A stretch of 64,000 bases of DNA from Gordionus sp. m RMFG-2023 (taxonomy: Eukaryota > Nematomorpha > Gordioida > Chordodea > Parachordodidae): positions 41,310,569 to 41,374,568 of the forward strand of contig NC_088776.1 of assembly GCF_954871325.1 (NCBI RefSeq), in the 5' to 3' direction. The position numbers and the translations under genes are program-made. Under the pieces are notes generated by a model. That model made no database searches. It saw only the letters and a program-made list of their open reading frames with translations, and had not been told where the DNA came from. Each line of letters begins with the position of its first letter. Positions within the stretch are counted from its first letter, which is position 1. Of the stretch, positions 25,201-40,200 are shown piece by piece.

Positions 25201-28200
25201 TGTTCTCGCTTTTAATCTCTTTTACACTTCATGTCCCTTACTGTTATAAGCAGATACTACATTATTATGCAAAAAAATTATACATAATAATATTCTACAT
25301 CTTGTATAATGTTTTCTAGGGCTTTCCCGATCCACATGTTCTTCACCGATCCGATCCGATATTACTAAAAAACCGATCCAATTTCAATACCGATTCGATA
25401 TTTATATTAATTTTTTTTTTGTATCAATGTCATAAAAATATCAATATTTTCAATTTTAATAAAAACAAACTAACTTTCACGAATGATTAAGTGTATTTTA
25501 TTTTTTTATTCTCTAAAGTTAATAATCTCATTTAAAATATTTGCAAAGTTTATGGATGAATGTATTGTTGTTAAAAAATCATCAAAATTTTAACCAAAAT
25601 ATTATTACTTAAGCCTCGATATTTCGCTAATATAAGTCCAAAACTTTCTGCTATCTGTGGGCAAAATCAATAAACTTGAGTAATTTACTTTTGACCAAAA
25701 TCTTGAGTCAACCGTTTTTAAAATTGGCCGAATCGAGCCGTTTAGCAACACTATCTGAAAGTGACTCGTTAGATATTTTTAAAATCCTTTTCTTGTTGCA
25801 AATAATATAACAAAAAATAGTGTAAAGTAAGCAATTTTTTGAAACATCACAACAATATGAATTTTTTTTAATTATATGATTATATTTACTATCATAAAAT
25901 AACTAAAAACAATAAAAAAATATCGGATCGGTTCTTTAAAAAAAATCGGCCCGATCCTATATTTTTTGAAACGCTAAATATCAGTGCCGATCCAATGTTT
26001 AATATCGGCACAGCCCTAATATTTTCTATATATCAGAGGCTTGCATGCCCGGACAAATTTTTTTTTGAAATAAACCCTAGTCTGGTTTTAAAATATTTTT
26101 TTATACAAAAATTAAAAGATATCAATTAATCTGAAAAATTATATAATAGAACGTTTACGTTTTATATTTATTTATTAGTCATATTTTCAATTTCTGAAAC
26201 AATTTACAAAATACATCCAAAATAATAACGAAGTTTTAAAAAATTCTGGGTCATGCCATAAAACAATTTTTAAAAATTATGCAGGGAAAAAAATTTTCAA
26301 GAAATAGAATTCGGATAAAAATTTAAGTCCGGCTCCGGCCTAGAATTTTGATTTCTGCGGGTCTCTACTATCTATAAATAACATTTTCTAAACTTGATGT
26401 TGATGTAATATCAATCTGCGAAGTATAATGTTAAGCTTAACTTGTGTCATGTTCTTCGAGCTCATAAATGATGCTTTACGTTTATAAGGTTTAAGGTCTA
26501 ATGTCTACCATAAGTCGTGTCCTAATATTATGTATTAAGAAAACTACAATGAATGAAACTTCCCATAAACACTCACCAAGGGCTGTTACGTTTTTACTTA
26601 AAGAGGTGGTCAACATTTATAACATTTAAAAAAAATAAAAATATTTATGATTAAGAATTAAGAAAGCGAGCTATTGGGATCGAAGATGATTACTTATCGA
26701 TGTTTCGATATATATTTTATACTTATTTTCGTTGTAGTATTTTACAAACACTTTTATTATAAACCTGGCCATTTATATTTTATATTTCATGCCACGCTTA
26801 ATATAAATATTTATGATGGCTTTGCATGCGGAGGGATGGCTTTCTAATTTTATTTTTTAATTGCATGAAGACTTGCTGCATGCTTATATACATTTTTTTT
26901 TATCAATATATACTTTTTAGCCAGCTTGCTGTCCCAAATTAACCAGCTGTTTAGGTAAAAAAAAATTAGAAGCAAATTATGCATTTTTTAATATTAAATT
27001 CTTATTAATTTGAATATTTAAAAAAAATCTAATCTAATTAATCAGTTAACTTTGTCTTATGTAAGATATATCGTTGAAATCAGAGGTGCAACAATATCAA
27101 GTATCGACTGATACCGATAATTTTTATACTTATTGCTAATGAACGTTACCTCATTTTTTATGCGTCCATTTATTTTGAGAAACACACTAAGAAAGGAAGC
27201 TTCCTTGTTGATATTATTAAAAAATTAATTTTTATTAGAAAAATATACTATACTTGTCTTAAAGTTTCATATATTAATTAATTATAATTTATAAATATAA
27301 CATTTATAATTGAGTAAATAATTTTTTATATAATATGTCTTATATAAATTTTTCAATTTTTATTATTAATTGATATAATTATTCATTCTTCTTCTTATTC
27401 TCCGTTTTATGGCGATTTCCAGGTTTACCCGGGTAGGCCAGTTTTCCCTCTAATTTTTCTTTTCCATTTTTGACGGTCCTAAGCATCAATACTTGTAAGA
27501 TTCATGTTTCTCATATCCGCCGCTATCACATTTGTCCACGTCATCTTGGGTCTTCCTCTAGGTCTTGATCCTCCTACTTCCATCATTGTGCATCTCTTTA
27601 CCCAGTCATCTCTTGTCATACGTTCCACATGCCTAAACCATCTTAGTCTATTTCGTCGCATTACCATAACAATCATTTCTATACATAATCTTGCTCGCAA
27701 TTCCTAGCTAGTATTTCTATCTCTCAGAGATACCCCACACATCCATCTAACCATCCTCATCTCTGTTCTTTCTAATTTGGCTTCGTGAGTCGCTTTCATT
27801 GCCCATGTTTCACCGCCATAAACTAAACAACTCCTCACACAGCTTACGTAAACTTTCCCCTTTAACTTCAGAGAAACTTTTTTATTTGTAAGAATAGACG
27901 ACATCTCTCTGAACTTCTGCCAAGCTTGTCTGATCCTTGCAACAACGGCAGAATCTACACCACCATCTGCGTTTAGCATATCACCTAAATAACAAAACGT
28001 TTTCACTTTTTCTAGGGTTAACCCATTGCCAATATCCAGATTACCATTTTTTAGGTTATCATTATTATGTATCCCTTTCATGCATGTTCTACAAATAAAG
28101 GTCATTCTTTCTAACATCAAACTGCCTTTTTTCCCGCTACATCTTTTATGTACCCATTTCTGGCATCTGGTGCATTGGATAGAATTTCTAGCAACTACTT

Positions 28201-31200
28201 TCCCACATACACCGCAAGGCCAATTACCGGATTCTTCCATCTTTAGATTTTCCCCACCAAACATCACCTTTGTTTTTTATGCATTCATTTTCAGGCCCTT
28301 TGCTTCCATAGTCATCTTCCATTTACTAACTTTATCCCTCAATTCTCCCTCACTGTTTGCCATTAATACAAGGTCATCTGCATATAATATCTCCCAGGGA
28401 AGTCCTTCACGCATTTCTCTAGCCACCACATACATTACTAAGATAAATAATAATGGACTCAGCACGGATCCTTGATGAAGTCCTACCTTCACCTCAAAGC
28501 TGTCACTATCACCATAATCCGTCCGTACTGCTGTTTGTGCTTCAACACATTGCCATCACTGCGGTAACCAACCATTCCTCCACACCTGATTTTCTCAAGG
28601 CCCATCTTGTAATCTCACGCGGCACCCTATCAAATGCTTTCTCCAAATCAACAAACGCATAATAGAGTTTCTTTTCCTTCGCAAGATACTTCTCCTGTAT
28701 TTGTCTCACCACAAAAATTGCATCTGTCGTGCCTTTTCCCGATGTAAAACCAAACTGCATTTCATCAATTTTAATTTGTTCCCTTAACCGCTTCTCTAAC
28801 ACTCTCTCAAATACTTTCATTGCATGTTCCAAGAGTTTAATAGCTCTGTAAGACCCGCAATCTAAAGGATCACCTTTCCCCTTGTATACTGGGATAATTA
28901 TACTTCTTCGCCAGTCCTCGGGAATAGTACCTTCTGTGACAATCTGATTTGCTAAATTCATTAACCATTCAATCCCTAAATCATCAGAACCTTTAAACAT
29001 CTCTGATACCACCATCGTTAAACCCGATGCCTTCCCTTTCTTCATCTTTTTCACTGCTCTTTTTATCTTGTCCTTGCCAAATTTACACCCTGGACCTTCT
29101 ACCTTTGCACAACTAATATTATTATTCCATTCATTTTCTTCATTCAAAAGTCCTTTCATGTAAATCTTCCAGGTGTTCTTAATACCACTACTATCAATCG
29201 TCATTTTTCCATCCATATTTTTTAAACACTTTACACCTATCACATCCTGCCTCTTTTTTGACATCTGTGATATAATTATTCATTGAAATAAATTATTATG
29301 TAACAAAAAATTTAGACTCTGCTTGATTTTTATTTTTATAACGTTGTAGGTCTGTGTTAATTTCGAAATTATTTAAAACAATAAAAAAAAATTTTAGTAT
29401 CGGTTGTATCAAGTCGATACTTAGCCTTGATATCGGCCAAAAATGGCATTGGCGCATTTCTGGTTGAAATGCATAAATACATTTCATCGGTCTTTTATTG
29501 CATTCTTGCTTAGTCTATGTTCATAATTTTAAATTATATAAAAAGCAAATCAAACAAAAAACAGCAACCCGAACATTATCAACGCATCAGGCCCTAGTAT
29601 CCCGTCTTCTAATACTCATAGTACAACATCTTCTCAGACTTCTTCTATTGCCACTGCTCCTCAACCTACGACTAATTACAACAATTTTAAAGAATTTGAT
29701 GTGACTATATTATCTAACGCCCACAATGCTAATTTTTACATGGCCCCCGGACCAAATAACCAAATACCGGTAAATAATTTGCAATCCCCTTCCACCAGCC
29801 CTAAATCGATTCTGCCAAATTTCAACCCCAATAACAATCTTCACGAATATTCGAACTATACCAATAATAATTCTGTGTTCGAACGGGTAACCGCCCTCTC
29901 ATTTTATAATGGCAGTGTAGTGAATAATCTTGTGAACGATTGCAGCGGAGCTGTTGAAGAAAATGTGATATCTTTAGATAGCGGTTGTAGCGGTGGCAAT
30001 GAAAATTGTAAGGAGGTAGTTAAAGAAGGGAAGGAGAATACCAAAGACTCCGGTAAGGAAGAAGTTGGGAGTGGAGCGGAAAATATAGAAGGCGGAACTG
30101 GGGCAGGGAATTCAAACAATTTAGGACCACTGTGGTTATGGATGGGTAAGTGGTTTTTTTTACATTTATGAAAAAGTTGGCTCTGTTTGACTGGCGCTTA
30201 AAAAATTATATTATGCTACAAAAATATATCTAACAATTTTATAATAATATTGTCAAAATTAATTTTGCATTATATTAAAAACTGATTCTCATAATTTATG
30301 ATATTTCTTGAAAAATAAATAGGCACTTCTTTTGGATCGGTGTTAGTTCTGACATTTTCTCCCATTTTACCAAGCGCGCAAAAACCAGTCGTTATATCTC
30401 CCACAGGTTATTTTTTTCTTATTACAAGAAATCTTTTAATTATATTTATCTATGGATGTTATTAATGAAGCCACTCACTAAATTTAGTTGTTCTGATTTA
30501 AACTCAGCTTTAAAAAAACTAAATATTTTCTTGTTAATGGAGCATCGAAGCTGGGGCTTACAAATGAGAGGTCACCATTTAGACGTTCTATAATTCATCT
30601 TGATTGAAAATGATCACAATAATTTTAAAAGGAAGAAAGAAAAAAGTAAAAAAAGGACCTAAATATATATTTCGACTATCATGTTTTAAATTGTTATTTT
30701 ATATTGCTTAAATAATAATGACTGATATTTTATACTATAATATTAAAAAAGTTTCCTTGCTACAAACACATATTTTCTTTTTGAAAAATCTTCAACCACA
30801 GGCACAATATTCAGACTAAAGGGTCAAATACTGAACATTTATTTCGTTGGTAGTCTTTCAACTTTAAATAACCAAAGTTTTGATAATCCACTTTCAGCAT
30901 CATCGATTCAGACCCCTACTGGCGTAAATAAATTTTCGCCTCCCATCATTTCCAAAAAAGAGATCGGGGTAGCTAAAAACGTTTATAAAAAACGAGGAGG
31001 TTCTTGTTTGTCTAACGCCTCATCTGGTAAATTTTATTCAAAATAATTATATGATTTATTTTTTCTTGAGCTAAGAAAGCGCTCTCCCTAATTGGCATAT
31101 ATCCTCCTAATTAATATTATATAAATAAATATTTTAATGCAGCCGATTCCATATCCCATTCAATTCCATCCCAACCATCAACTTCTCAACCAACTGATTC

Positions 31201-34200
31201 CATAACTCCTCTAACAAACCCTTATCCAAATACATCATCTATTCCAACAAATACTCAAACTCCCCCACCTAGCAGTATGGATAGCAGGAATATTAATGGT
31301 TTTTAATTCGCTCTATTAATTATATATATTTGAAACTTTAAAAAATAATATATGTTGAACTTTAAGAAAAGATTGGGAAAAATTAGTAGAATTAGTTTTG
31401 AACAAGACCTAATTCAGAGTTATATATTTTATCTTTTTACTCAGAAAATGTTTCTATTAGTGTTATAGAATGCAATCATCCCTATTTTTAAAACCATACA
31501 TATTTTTATATAAAAAAGTAAATTTTTGCACTATCTCTTATATTTTGATACATCAATCTTGTAAAATTTATAGCAAGGCACAGAACGATAATGAGTTTTA
31601 TAGTAATGCGAATTGTTAATTTCTTTCTCGACTTTTCGTTAAGATGAAAAAAACCCGTTTTTTTCTGAAAAAAAAAACAAACGTTGCCTTTTTAATTTTT
31701 TTTTATTATATGAAAAATATAATGTACCAATATTTTATTGCCTAATTTTTAATATCAGAATCATCTTAAATATAATCTATCAATTAGTATTGTTAAACGG
31801 TTCGATTTGAGCAGATTTTTAAAAATGACTAACTCAATATTTTAGCCAGAAAAATATTGCCTATACCTTGAGATTTCACTAATAGATGCCAAAACCTTTG
31901 TGCCATCTATGACTAAAATCAGGCTTGCGTAATATTTTCCTATATAAAATATTGAGCTAGTCGTCTTTAAAAACCGGCTCAAATCGAGCCGTTTAACAAC
32001 ACTACCAATATTTTGATTTTTCATTATCACAAGCATTTTAAAACTCCCTTATTCTGTTAAATTGAGTTTATTTTTTTTTAAAAAAGTTATTTTTAAGTTA
32101 TTTTTTTTTATGAGAAATTTAATTTTTAAGCGTTTTGAAATTTCATTAACGTGATATTTAATTGTTTTTTTTACATCCTTAACGTTTCATTATCAAATTC
32201 AATGATTATTTCCACATTATACTATACTTTACAAAATATAGAGCCCCTTTTCGAGACCTGTCCACTAGAGTCAGACTAAACCGACTTTTAGTGATGTAAA
32301 AATCATCGTTCCATTTGAGCCGATTTTTAAAAACGGCTATCTCAATATTTTAGCCAGAATAATATTGCCTAAGCCTAGATATTTCGCTTAATAGGTGCCC
32401 AAAACTTTGTGTCATCTATGAGCAAAATCTTCAGGCAGTAATATTTTTGGTATAAAATACTGAGTTAGCCGTTTTTAAAAATCGGCTCAAATGGAGAGAT
32501 TTTGCAACACTCCAGGCTTGAATCAGTTTATCTTTCTGACAGGTCTAAACTAGGACGGACTTCTTAAAAAACAAAATTATAGGTGCAAGTCTCATAAAAA
32601 TCTAAATATCTCTCAAAATAAAGAACAAAGAAAAAAACACAATGAATCAATGTGTTGTTATAATTAGTATTATTTTATTTTTGTTTATGATTAGATTTTC
32701 ATTTAAAATATAATTAAATTTAAAAAAACTCAGATCAAAATACAAACAATCAAGAAAATTTTGGGAAGAATTTCAATAAAGATTTTGCTGTGCTTATATC
32801 TGAATGTCAGGCCTGCTCCGTTTCACTAAGGGCTCAATCATACATGTCAGTTATCTACAAGGTCAAAATGGCTAATGAACATAGGAAGATATTGGTAGCG
32901 CGAGTTGTCGAATTTAAAGGTAAAAAAAACCTTTAAATTTTGATTCGAAGTGAATGTAGTAAATAATATAGTTGATATGACACCTAGATTTTTATGAAAT
33001 TTTTGGAAATATGTACCATTCAAATTATGAATCCTGGTCCACCTAAAAAATATCTTAATAGTTTTTATTTGTAGTAACTAATGCTAATACATGGAATCAT
33101 TCTTGAGTTATTTAAATGATTTATATTTTGAATATTTTTCCCAAAAATTAAACTAGCTAAACCTTACATAAGAATGATTTCCGTGAACAGGAAAAATTCC
33201 ACTATTTTTTTAGATAATATATTATACCTCGCCCTCTGAATGTTATAGTTGAAAACAGAAAGGAGTATAATGAATGATTCAATATGATATCCTTTTTTAA
33301 AATTAATATGGTTATTAGATCAAGAATGTATGACTTGCTATGCTTCAAATGGCAATATCTTAATATACAGCGTTCCCAGTTTTCGGATCCTGATTGATAT
33401 ATTCCTCGTTTCGCCGCTTAACTTGAGGTAGTTTCGTTTTATACTTTAAATATGACGCCTATTTATACAGTTGAAGCGTTTTATGATTTGTTAGAGCCTA
33501 TCTGCTTTACATTCCTTCCTTTAGTTTGTAATATATTTGGCCAAGCAATTATAAGAATAGTTGGGATCGACTAATAAAATTATAACCATGACTTTCAAAT
33601 TGTTTTTTTACCGATTAATTGAAATATTATAATTATATTTTATAGATTGCCATCTCAAGATGCCGATCGAATATCTGAGTAAGCGTAACTAATTAAAATT
33701 AGCATTTTTTATAACTGACTCACCCTTAACAAATAATTCAAATAGAAAGAAAGAAAGAAAGAAAAAAGAATGTATTTAACCGACTTACTACCGAAAAAAA
33801 TCATCATATAATGGTCATCCTTAACACCTTTTCTATATAGGATTTATTAAATTTCTTTTATTTAGCTTCAAAAGATGCATTTGCTTCAGCAACAATGGAA
33901 ATGGGCTCTACTTATGTTCCCCAAGCGAAATACAAAAATTTACTTATTCTACTGATATGTGGTGAGTTTCAGAATTAATTTTCAATCAATTAATTTTCAA
34001 TCTTTCATAATAACATCACTGGGGACGGGAAAAGGGTATTCAGCACGCCCTAATATAATTTTACTAAATCGACTGCGTTTTTCTAAAGCATGCCTAAAAT
34101 ATAATAAATAAAATTTTACTTGAATAAATTAGAAATGATAATTCAATTAATTGTTACCTAAATTTTAATAATTGTAGAAATAAAATAAGAGTTATTAGAT

Positions 34201-37200
34201 CGGACTTTATAATAGAGCGATTCCATCAGAACACAAACAATTTTTCTTTTCAAAAATATAATAAAAATTACTATTTTAATTATATTATCCTTGTTTTTGG
34301 GAAGAACTTGTCCTATTTCCTATTTTTATAGGTTGGATATTTTTTTTAAAATATCATAATGTAATAGAAGTGTTCTTTTGATATAATAATAACTACAATA
34401 AAAAAATTAATTAGACAACTTTTTTGTACCCAATATAAAATTACTTGCTAATAACCCGTCAAGAATGACGGGGTTGAGGGGTAATAGTTTGTGTATATGG
34501 TACTAAATATGCTTTATATTAAAATTTAGGAGAAAAAGAGGAGATAAAATTGTTGCAATGTAACCCGTGAGCATTAAGGGTATTAGAAATATCAAATTTT
34601 AAATTTGTGATAGGAATTATATTGGGTAAAATTAAAAATAGAGATGCTTCAAAATTTTTTAATTTTAAATATGGGCTAGACATTGGTCTCAAAATATTGT
34701 TTTGCAGACACAGCTAGGCCTGATCTAAAAACCACGTCCCATGCAACTTTCCCAAAATTTTGCCATTTATTTCTATTGTAATTTAATAATAATGTCTTAA
34801 ATTTAATTTTATATTTAGAATAAAATTTAAATTGATAGAAATCATATTGAATAAAATTTAAAAAAGAGATGCTTGGAAATTTTTTAAATTTAAATATTGG
34901 GTAGACATTAGCCTGAAAATTTTTTTTGCAGACATAGCCAGGCCTGATCAAAAAACCAAGTCCCATGCAACTTTCATAAAATTTTGCCATTTATTTCCAT
35001 TGTAATTTAATAACAATATCTTAAATTTAATTTTATATTAGAATAAATTAAAATTTGTGATAGAAATCATATTGGGTAAAATTTAAAATAGATATTTGAA
35101 AATTTTTTAATTTTAAATATGGACCAGACATTGGCCTGAAATTTTTTTACTCAAACCTGGCCAACCCATAATAATTTTGTAATTTTTTCCCAAGCCTGGA
35201 GATAGGTAAATCTCTGAAAACCATATTGGTGGGAAAATTTTCTCAAGCTCACTAAACACCATAATAATTTTGTTAGTTGAGAACTGAAATAAAATATATA
35301 GAAGTCATAATTCATTTTAATATAAAATCAGAATATGAAAGTTGCATGGGCTTGGTTTTTTAGTCAGGCCTGGCGATTTCTGCAAAAAAAAAATTTCAGG
35401 CCAATGTCTAGCCCATATTTAAAATTAAAAAATTTTCAAGCATTTGTATTTTATATTTTACCCATTATGATTTCTATCACAAATCTAAATTTTATTCTAA
35501 ATATAAAATTAAATTTAAGACATTTTTATTAAATTACAATAAAAATAAATGGCAAAATTTTATGAAAGTTGCATGGGACTTGGTTTTTTGATACAGCCTG
35601 GCTATGTCTGCAAAAAAAAATTTTCAGGCCAATGTATAACCCATATTTAAAATTCAAAAATCTTAAAGCATCTCTATTTTAAATATTATCCAATTTAAAT
35701 TTTGATATTTCTAATACATGCTCACGGTATACATTGCAACAATTTTACCTCTTTTTCTCCTAAATTTTAATATTTATATAAAATTTATTAATAAAGTATA
35801 TTTATTAGTATCATGCACACAAACTAAATAATTACCCTTCAACTAGTATGGAAATAAACGGCAAAATTTTAAAAATCTCAGCTATTAATTAATATATATA
35901 TATAATTAATATTTTAAATTTAATTATATTCAAGTTGGTGCATGCTTAAATCATACGCCTTTGAAACGGGAGGTTTGTGAAAAAAATTACATTACACTAT
36001 GTAGTCTCCTTAAATTTTAAATACAGTAGATACGAAAACGATCATGTTTTGATTATGGAGATTATATCTATTAGATGAATATTTAAAAGGTTCCTCATTT
36101 TTTATATAGAATTATGTATAAATCAAATTTTGACAAACAAAATATAAGGTATTAAGATGATAACAATTTTGCTTTTTATCTGCAAGAATTGATGATATTT
36201 TTCAACCTTAAAACTCAATGATGTGTTAGATAAATAATGACATGTGATTCTTGACATTTCGATGAAATCAAAATAAAATTTCATTGAAAAAAATATCAAT
36301 TTATTTCAAAAATATATATAAATAACTCAATATATTTATTTTTCATAAAAATCAGGGCTTAGTAAATTTTATTAACAATAGACTATTTTTCAAAGTTGAT
36401 GTCCAAAAGATGTGCTTTTCCCCAAATAGGCTTCCCTCTATACCTATTTCTACATGAGCGCCTGACATAAATGCGACATTATATTTAATAAACAGTAATT
36501 TTAAACTTAACAAATCATCATATAAAATTAATAAATGATGTATATAAATATTAAACATATTTTAAAAGCGAAACTTGAAAAGTAGTTATTTTTCTCTTAT
36601 ATTTCCAACTATTTAGAGAAACTTAGTTTTTCTGTAGTAACCAATTGTAGTAATTTTTTATTATAAAACTATTAGTTATATATAAATGCAAAATTAAATA
36701 AATTTTGATAATCTGGAAGTAATCAGTTGACAAATAATATATCACACTTCAATAATATTCGGCTGCTAATGTCAAAAATGTTTGACCACTTTAAATCTTT
36801 TCATGTTTTTAAATGATATTATCTGCTTTTTTATTTCAGCCATATACTTAAATAGAATATTTTTCAACATTTCCAATATAATTTATAATCTCCAGAAATA
36901 CAACATCTGATGTAATATGACTTCTTATTGTTCAACATCATATGAAAAGTATATCTGGAAGAAAAATTTCTAAAGCTTTAAATATTAGTTATCCAACTGT
37001 CATAGACATCATAGAAAATTAATTATAATATAAAGGTAACTAAAAATTGTCCCAAATTAGCCGCAATGAATAGAATGTTAAAAAAAATTTTACTGGTTCA
37101 TCAGCATTTCAATTTGATAAAAATTTAATACTTAGTTCAAATATTTCTATAAATCTAAAATTGATTCAATAGACTATTATTTCCATAAAATAAAATAATT

Positions 37201-40200
37201 TGATTAAATTTTTATTAATCAGAAGCTTTCCATCCTCATTGTCTTCAAAGGATAATTAAATTTCCATAAAATATGATGATGTGGAGCTATATAAGATGAA
37301 AAGGTTCAGGAATGCTACTTTGTAAGTGAAACCTTCAATGTCATGCATCAATCAATTTTAGCTTAATTGGTTTAATTGATACTTAAACAATACTTTAAAT
37401 TAAACGTTTGTTTAAAGATTAATTTAAAAGTTGGGTCAGAGGATATACGTTGGTTTAGGTTGGTCCAAAGTATACTTATATTTCAGCAGGTCATCTCCAC
37501 CAAATGGTTATGAGATAACAACATTATCAATTACGATCTTTAATTTATATCTTTTCTGATAAAATTAGCAATATTTTAAGTTATGTTAAAAAATAAAAAA
37601 AGTGTCGAACCGAACCGCGAAACCGAAATGAACAGTTATAAGAATATTTTAAAAGGAGATAACATATCCGTTATAAACACTGTATAGCGAGTTCATAACG
37701 ATTTTTAAAATTTCATTTATTTTAAATAAATGGCATAGTTTAATTTTTTTAAATTGTGCAAATTTATATGTGGTTATATTCAGGCGCATATGCAGGGGTG
37801 GGGGGCAGGAGGCAAATCCCCCCCCCCCCCATACAAGCTAAAAAATGCAGATGCCGGATATATTTTTCAAAATATTGTTTATATTTTATAATATTTATTA
37901 CTATCTCTTTCTTTTTAAATATCTATTTAATTACATTTATTTATCACATTCATTTTCTAAGTTATTTTATCAATTAATTTCGATTTCAAGTTTTCCTTGG
38001 CGTTATATTTATCTATTATTTTCAAATTTGTAATGGCGTAATATTTATCTATCATTTTCAATTTCTAGTCATATAATAATAATGGACATAGGAAATTTTT
38101 TTAAACATTTGATGATGATGAAAACCCTACTCATCCTACAAAAAAAGCAAAAAGTTACAAATAATTTTATAACATTTTATAGAGCCTAGAAGAAAGACAT
38201 ATACTTCTTAAAAAGGTAATAAAAATACCTATGATAAATATTTTATTTAATAATAGATATGTATTCCACCCCTCAATTTTCAATATCTACAAACCTTATG
38301 TGTTAATCGAAAGTTAAAATTTTAAAACAGCTATTTTACTAATTTGCTAGCATACTCTATCCGAGATAATGGAGCTTATTGCAAGATATGTGTCCTGTTT
38401 GGCTCAAGATATGCTGGAAGAAATTTAGTTAAGCTGAACAGTTTTAAGACTCCATTCAACAAGTACAAAGATGGAGCAATCTTTGATAATCATCAAAAAA
38501 TAAATTATCACAAAAGCTGTTTCTTCAAATTAATTCAAAGTGGGGATATGATTCCCATTTCATCACATATTGACAAAAATAGGATTAAAATAGCAAAAGA
38601 AAGAGATGTAAGATCAAACTTACTATTGAGGTCATTTTATATTGTGGAGTAGGCTAGCATTACGTGGCCATTTGGATTTGGGAAGCTTGAATTTCAATAA
38701 TAATAATAATGAAGGTAATTTTCATGATTAGCTGAATGCCAACTATGGTATAAAAGATTAACTATGGTTGATATGGTCTCAAAAAATGCAATGGATGCTT
38801 TGCATCTTTTCAAACATCTTTTAGATTATTCCAATGTATTAAAATTATTATACATATTAGCAACTCTTCCCATTAGTACTGCAACTAATGAGAGAACATT
38901 CTTTAAGAAAGTAGATGGCCCTTGAATATTCATAGGCATTTGACGCCAAGCACGGATGAGATGAATGAAAAATTAGCTCAATCCCAACGAAGATTGGATT
39001 TTACATTTTAAATATATAATATGCATCTAATATTTTTTGTGCAATTTCATTTTTACATGAATACTTTATAAGTTATTACATACAAAATTCAATTATTCCT
39101 AAGAAACTGGCAAAAATTTTATCAAAGTTTATTTTAATTGAGTTTGGTTTATTATGGTCTTCAATTTTATTAATTTTCAAAAAAAATTTGGAGTTTTATA
39201 GGTTCAAAAAATTAAATTTCTTTATTGGATCATTTATTTTATAGTGATTCATATGCTGGTTATTTTCACTTAATATTTTATAATTCACATTTATTTTAAG
39301 TTTTTCATATGCAGCTTGTTATATCCGTCTAATATTTTTTTAATTCACATTTATTTTATAGTTTTTCATATGCGGCCTGTTATATCCGTCTAATATTTTT
39401 TTAATTCACATTTATTTTATAGTTTTTTATATGCAGGTTTATATATTTAATTTTTTATAATTCACATTAATTTAAAATTGTGTATTAGAAATAGTTATTA
39501 GTCCTAATAAATATGCTTGATATTTTAAAATAACAATAATTTTATCTTAAAAAATTTAATTATCCCCCCCCCTTCCCCACATCAAATTCCTGAATACGCG
39601 CCTGGTTTATATTATGTTTATATTGCTTAATTTTTTTATTTCTTGTATCGTGTTTTATAATAAAATTAAGTTTTTAAAATATTTTTGTTTGGTTTATATA
39701 TAGAAGATAAATATTTTTATCATTTTGGGTTATTGCTTGAACTTAAAAATATTCAAAACTTAAAATATCTTAACAAACCGATATGAATCTCTTAACCTAG
39801 AGGAATCGATATAAATTTGTTCAAAATAATTGAAATGGAACTAACTTGTTTTAAAATTTAAAACTAAAAACTGGAATGGAACTGAACCGTTATAATTACC
39901 CGTTCGACACCTAGTGTTGTTAAAACGTCGCGACCCCGACCCAAAGTTCGGGTCGTTTTTTGACTCCGACTCAAAGTTTGGGTCGTTTTTTCGACTTCGA
40001 CTCAGAATTTGTATCGTTTTTTTTTGACCTCGACCCGAGTTCAAGCTAAAAAAAAGGCCTCGACCCAAAATATGGGTCCTTTTTTTCGACTCCGACTCAA
40101 AGTTTGGGTCGTTTTTTAGACTAAGACTTGAAGTTTGGGCGTTTTTTCGACTCAGACTTGAAGTTTGGGTTGTTTTTTCAACTCAGACCTGAAGTTAGGT

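Larger units (their letters stand above)
24843..29545 (+). other. Tomosyn intron with MITEs and a truncated RTE LINE
   Basis: The intron contains the hAT MITE 25317-26018, a CGGGCC-type MITE (26034-26370) and the RTE copy 27388-29267. The stretch 26371-27370 is AT-rich; I see no gene or repeat with clear ends in it. Confidence 0.7.
37601..39912. mobile_element. Outer TIR pair with GTGTCGAAC ends around hAT-G
   Basis: AGTGTCGAACCGAACCGCG at 37601 and the complement of TAGGTGTCGAACGGGTAAT at 39912 form an inverted pair. A second matching pair lies just inside (ACAGTTATAAG and GAACCGTTATAA). hAT-G lies between them, so it probably inserted into this element. I saw no target duplication. The superfamily is inferred to be hAT-like. 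Confidence 0.5.

Noticed and set aside
29904-30119. Minus-strand open frame rich in Pro and Ser
   Set aside because: Antisense of the tomosyn exon 29546-30145, whose strand is fixed by splice sites and conserved residues.
32734-32919. Netrin-like (NTR) domain, suggested by spaced Cys and VARVVEFK
   Set aside because: The exon sits in phase inside tomosyn and matches the AVICSEKQAK region, so the Cys pattern is coincidental.
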